A stretch of DNA of 6,466 nt from assembly GCA_900551395.1 (NCBI GenBank), contig URVX01000065.1, positions 1 to 6,466 on the forward strand, in the 5' to 3' direction. The position numbers and the translations under genes are program-made. A model generated the notes under the pieces. That model had not been told where the DNA came from, did not search any database, and saw only the letters and a list, made by a program, of their open reading frames with translations. The DNA is from an uncultured Subdoligranulum sp. GTDB taxonomy: Bacteria; Bacillota; Clostridia; Christensenellales; CAG-314. Below are positions 5,823 through 6,466 of the stretch, piece by piece; within the stretch, counting starts at the first letter, position 1; every line of letters starts with the position of its first letter.

Positions 5823-6466
5823 TTATAAGAAAATCGCGAGAAAAATGCCTGCCGCCACGGCGGAGCCTATGACGCCCGCCACGTTGGGACCCATAGCGTG
5901 CATGAGCAGGTGGTTGTCGGGGTCGTATTTTCTGCCTACCGTGTGCGAAACTCTCGCCGCCATAGGCACGGCAGAAACGCCGGCGGACCCGATAAGGGGA
6001 TTGATTTTCCCTTTTGTAATCCAGCACATCAGCTTTCCGAACAGCACGCCGCCTACGGTTGAGAAGCAGAAGGCAAACAGTCCGAGCGCGATTATCAGCA
6101 GAGTTTTTGTGGACAGGAAGTTTGCCGCAGTCGCGGTCGCGCCGACCGAGATGCCGAGCAGGATGGTAACGATATTCATCAGAGCGTTCTGCGCCGTGTC
6201 CGACAGTCTTTCAGTGACGCCGCATTCCTTGAACAGGTTGCCGAGCATCAGACAGCCGAGCAGAGGAGCCACGGAGGGCAGAAGCAGGGCTGTGATGATT
6301 GTGACCATAATGGGAAAGATGATTTTCGCGGCTTTGGAGACGTTTTTTGGCGGGTCCATGCGAATCAGCTTTTCCTTTTTGGTGGTAAGAAGCTTCATAA
6401 TCGGCGGCTGAATAAGAGGTATCAAAGCCATGTACGAATAAGCCGCTATTGCAATGGGACCTAAAT
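5823..6466 (-). CDS. Na+-translocating decarboxylase beta subunit, C-terminal half (partial)
   Basis: The last 213 residues of an OadB/MmdB/GcdB protein, the membrane subunit that couples decarboxylation of carboxybiotin to Na+ export in oxaloacetate, methylmalonyl-CoA or glutaconyl-CoA decarboxylases. The frame continues past the ATG at 6431 to the window edge, reading LGPIAIAAYSY, which matches the family, so the gene starts outside. Typical full length is about 370-430. The conserved block INPLIGSAGVSAVPMAARVS contains N155, S164 and R171 (fragment numbering), equivalent to the Na+-pathway residues N373, S382 and R389 of the Klebsiella enzyme. LLMHAMGPNVAGVIGSAVAA follows near the end. Y11 probably corresponds to Klebsiella Y229. 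Which acid is decarboxylated depends on the alpha subunit, not in view. The gene ends in a strong terminator, so it is probably the last of its operon. Confidence 0.95.
   Translation of the reverse strand, partial: LGPIAIAAYSYMALIPLIQPPIMKLLTTKKEKLIRMDPPKNVSKAAKIIFPIMVTIITALLLPSVAPLLGCLMLGNLFKECGVTERLSDTAQNALMNIVTILLGISVGATATAANFLSTKTLLIIALGLFAFCFSTVGGVLFGKLMCWITKGKINPLIGSAGVSAVPMAARVSHTVGRKYDPDNHLLMHAMGPNVAGVIGSAVAAGIFLAIFL

Noticed and set aside
5845..6411. Plus-strand open frame of 188 codons opposite the decarboxylase beta subunit
   Set aside because: It is antisense to a highly conserved membrane protein, lacks a ribosome binding site and shows no domain pattern; it is a shadow of the GC-biased opposite strand.

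Overview
The window looks like an ordinary chromosomal stretch from an anaerobic member of the Bacillota, most likely a gut-type Clostridia lineage. The evidence is the clostridial flavour of the thymidylate synthase and dihydrofolate reductase, a sodium-pumping decarboxylase beta subunit, strong AAGGAGG-type ribosome binding sites, and compact operons ending in GC-rich hairpins with T-runs. No mobile element, phage gene, CRISPR array, tRNA or rRNA was seen. Taxonomy is inferred from protein character only.

Positions 1-3231 (plus strand) hold a tightly packed gene string: the 3' end of a phosphoglucosamine-mutase-like phosphohexomutase, a cation diffusion facilitator (CDF) metal exporter, thymidylate synthase (thyA), dihydrofolate reductase (folA) and a small three-helix membrane protein of unknown function. 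thyA and folA overlap by one base and form a metabolic pair: ThyA makes dTMP and dihydrofolate, and FolA reduces the dihydrofolate back to tetrahydrofolate. The string ends at a hairpin (3240-3268) that can serve both strands.

Positions 3278-5645 (minus strand, converging on that hairpin) carry a MATE-family multidrug/cation antiporter followed by a membrane protein with a cytosol-type tail of two four-cysteine zinc ribbons. A plausible promoter lies upstream of the MATE gene.

Positions 5823-6466 (minus strand) hold the C-terminal half of the beta subunit of a Na+-translocating carboxylic-acid decarboxylase (OadB/MmdB/GcdB family), closed by a strong terminator at 5785-5812. The 168-base gap between it and the MATE gene also contains an unexplained 9-bp inverted repeat.

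Nothing here amounts to a clear new biological system. The items most worth a second look are the five-helix/double-zinc-ribbon membrane protein, a DHFR lacking the usual NADPH 2'-phosphate contacts, an NxxxD/DxxxD metal site in the CDF protein, an atypical loop in the phosphohexomutase fragment, and the inverted repeat upstream of the MATE promoter.
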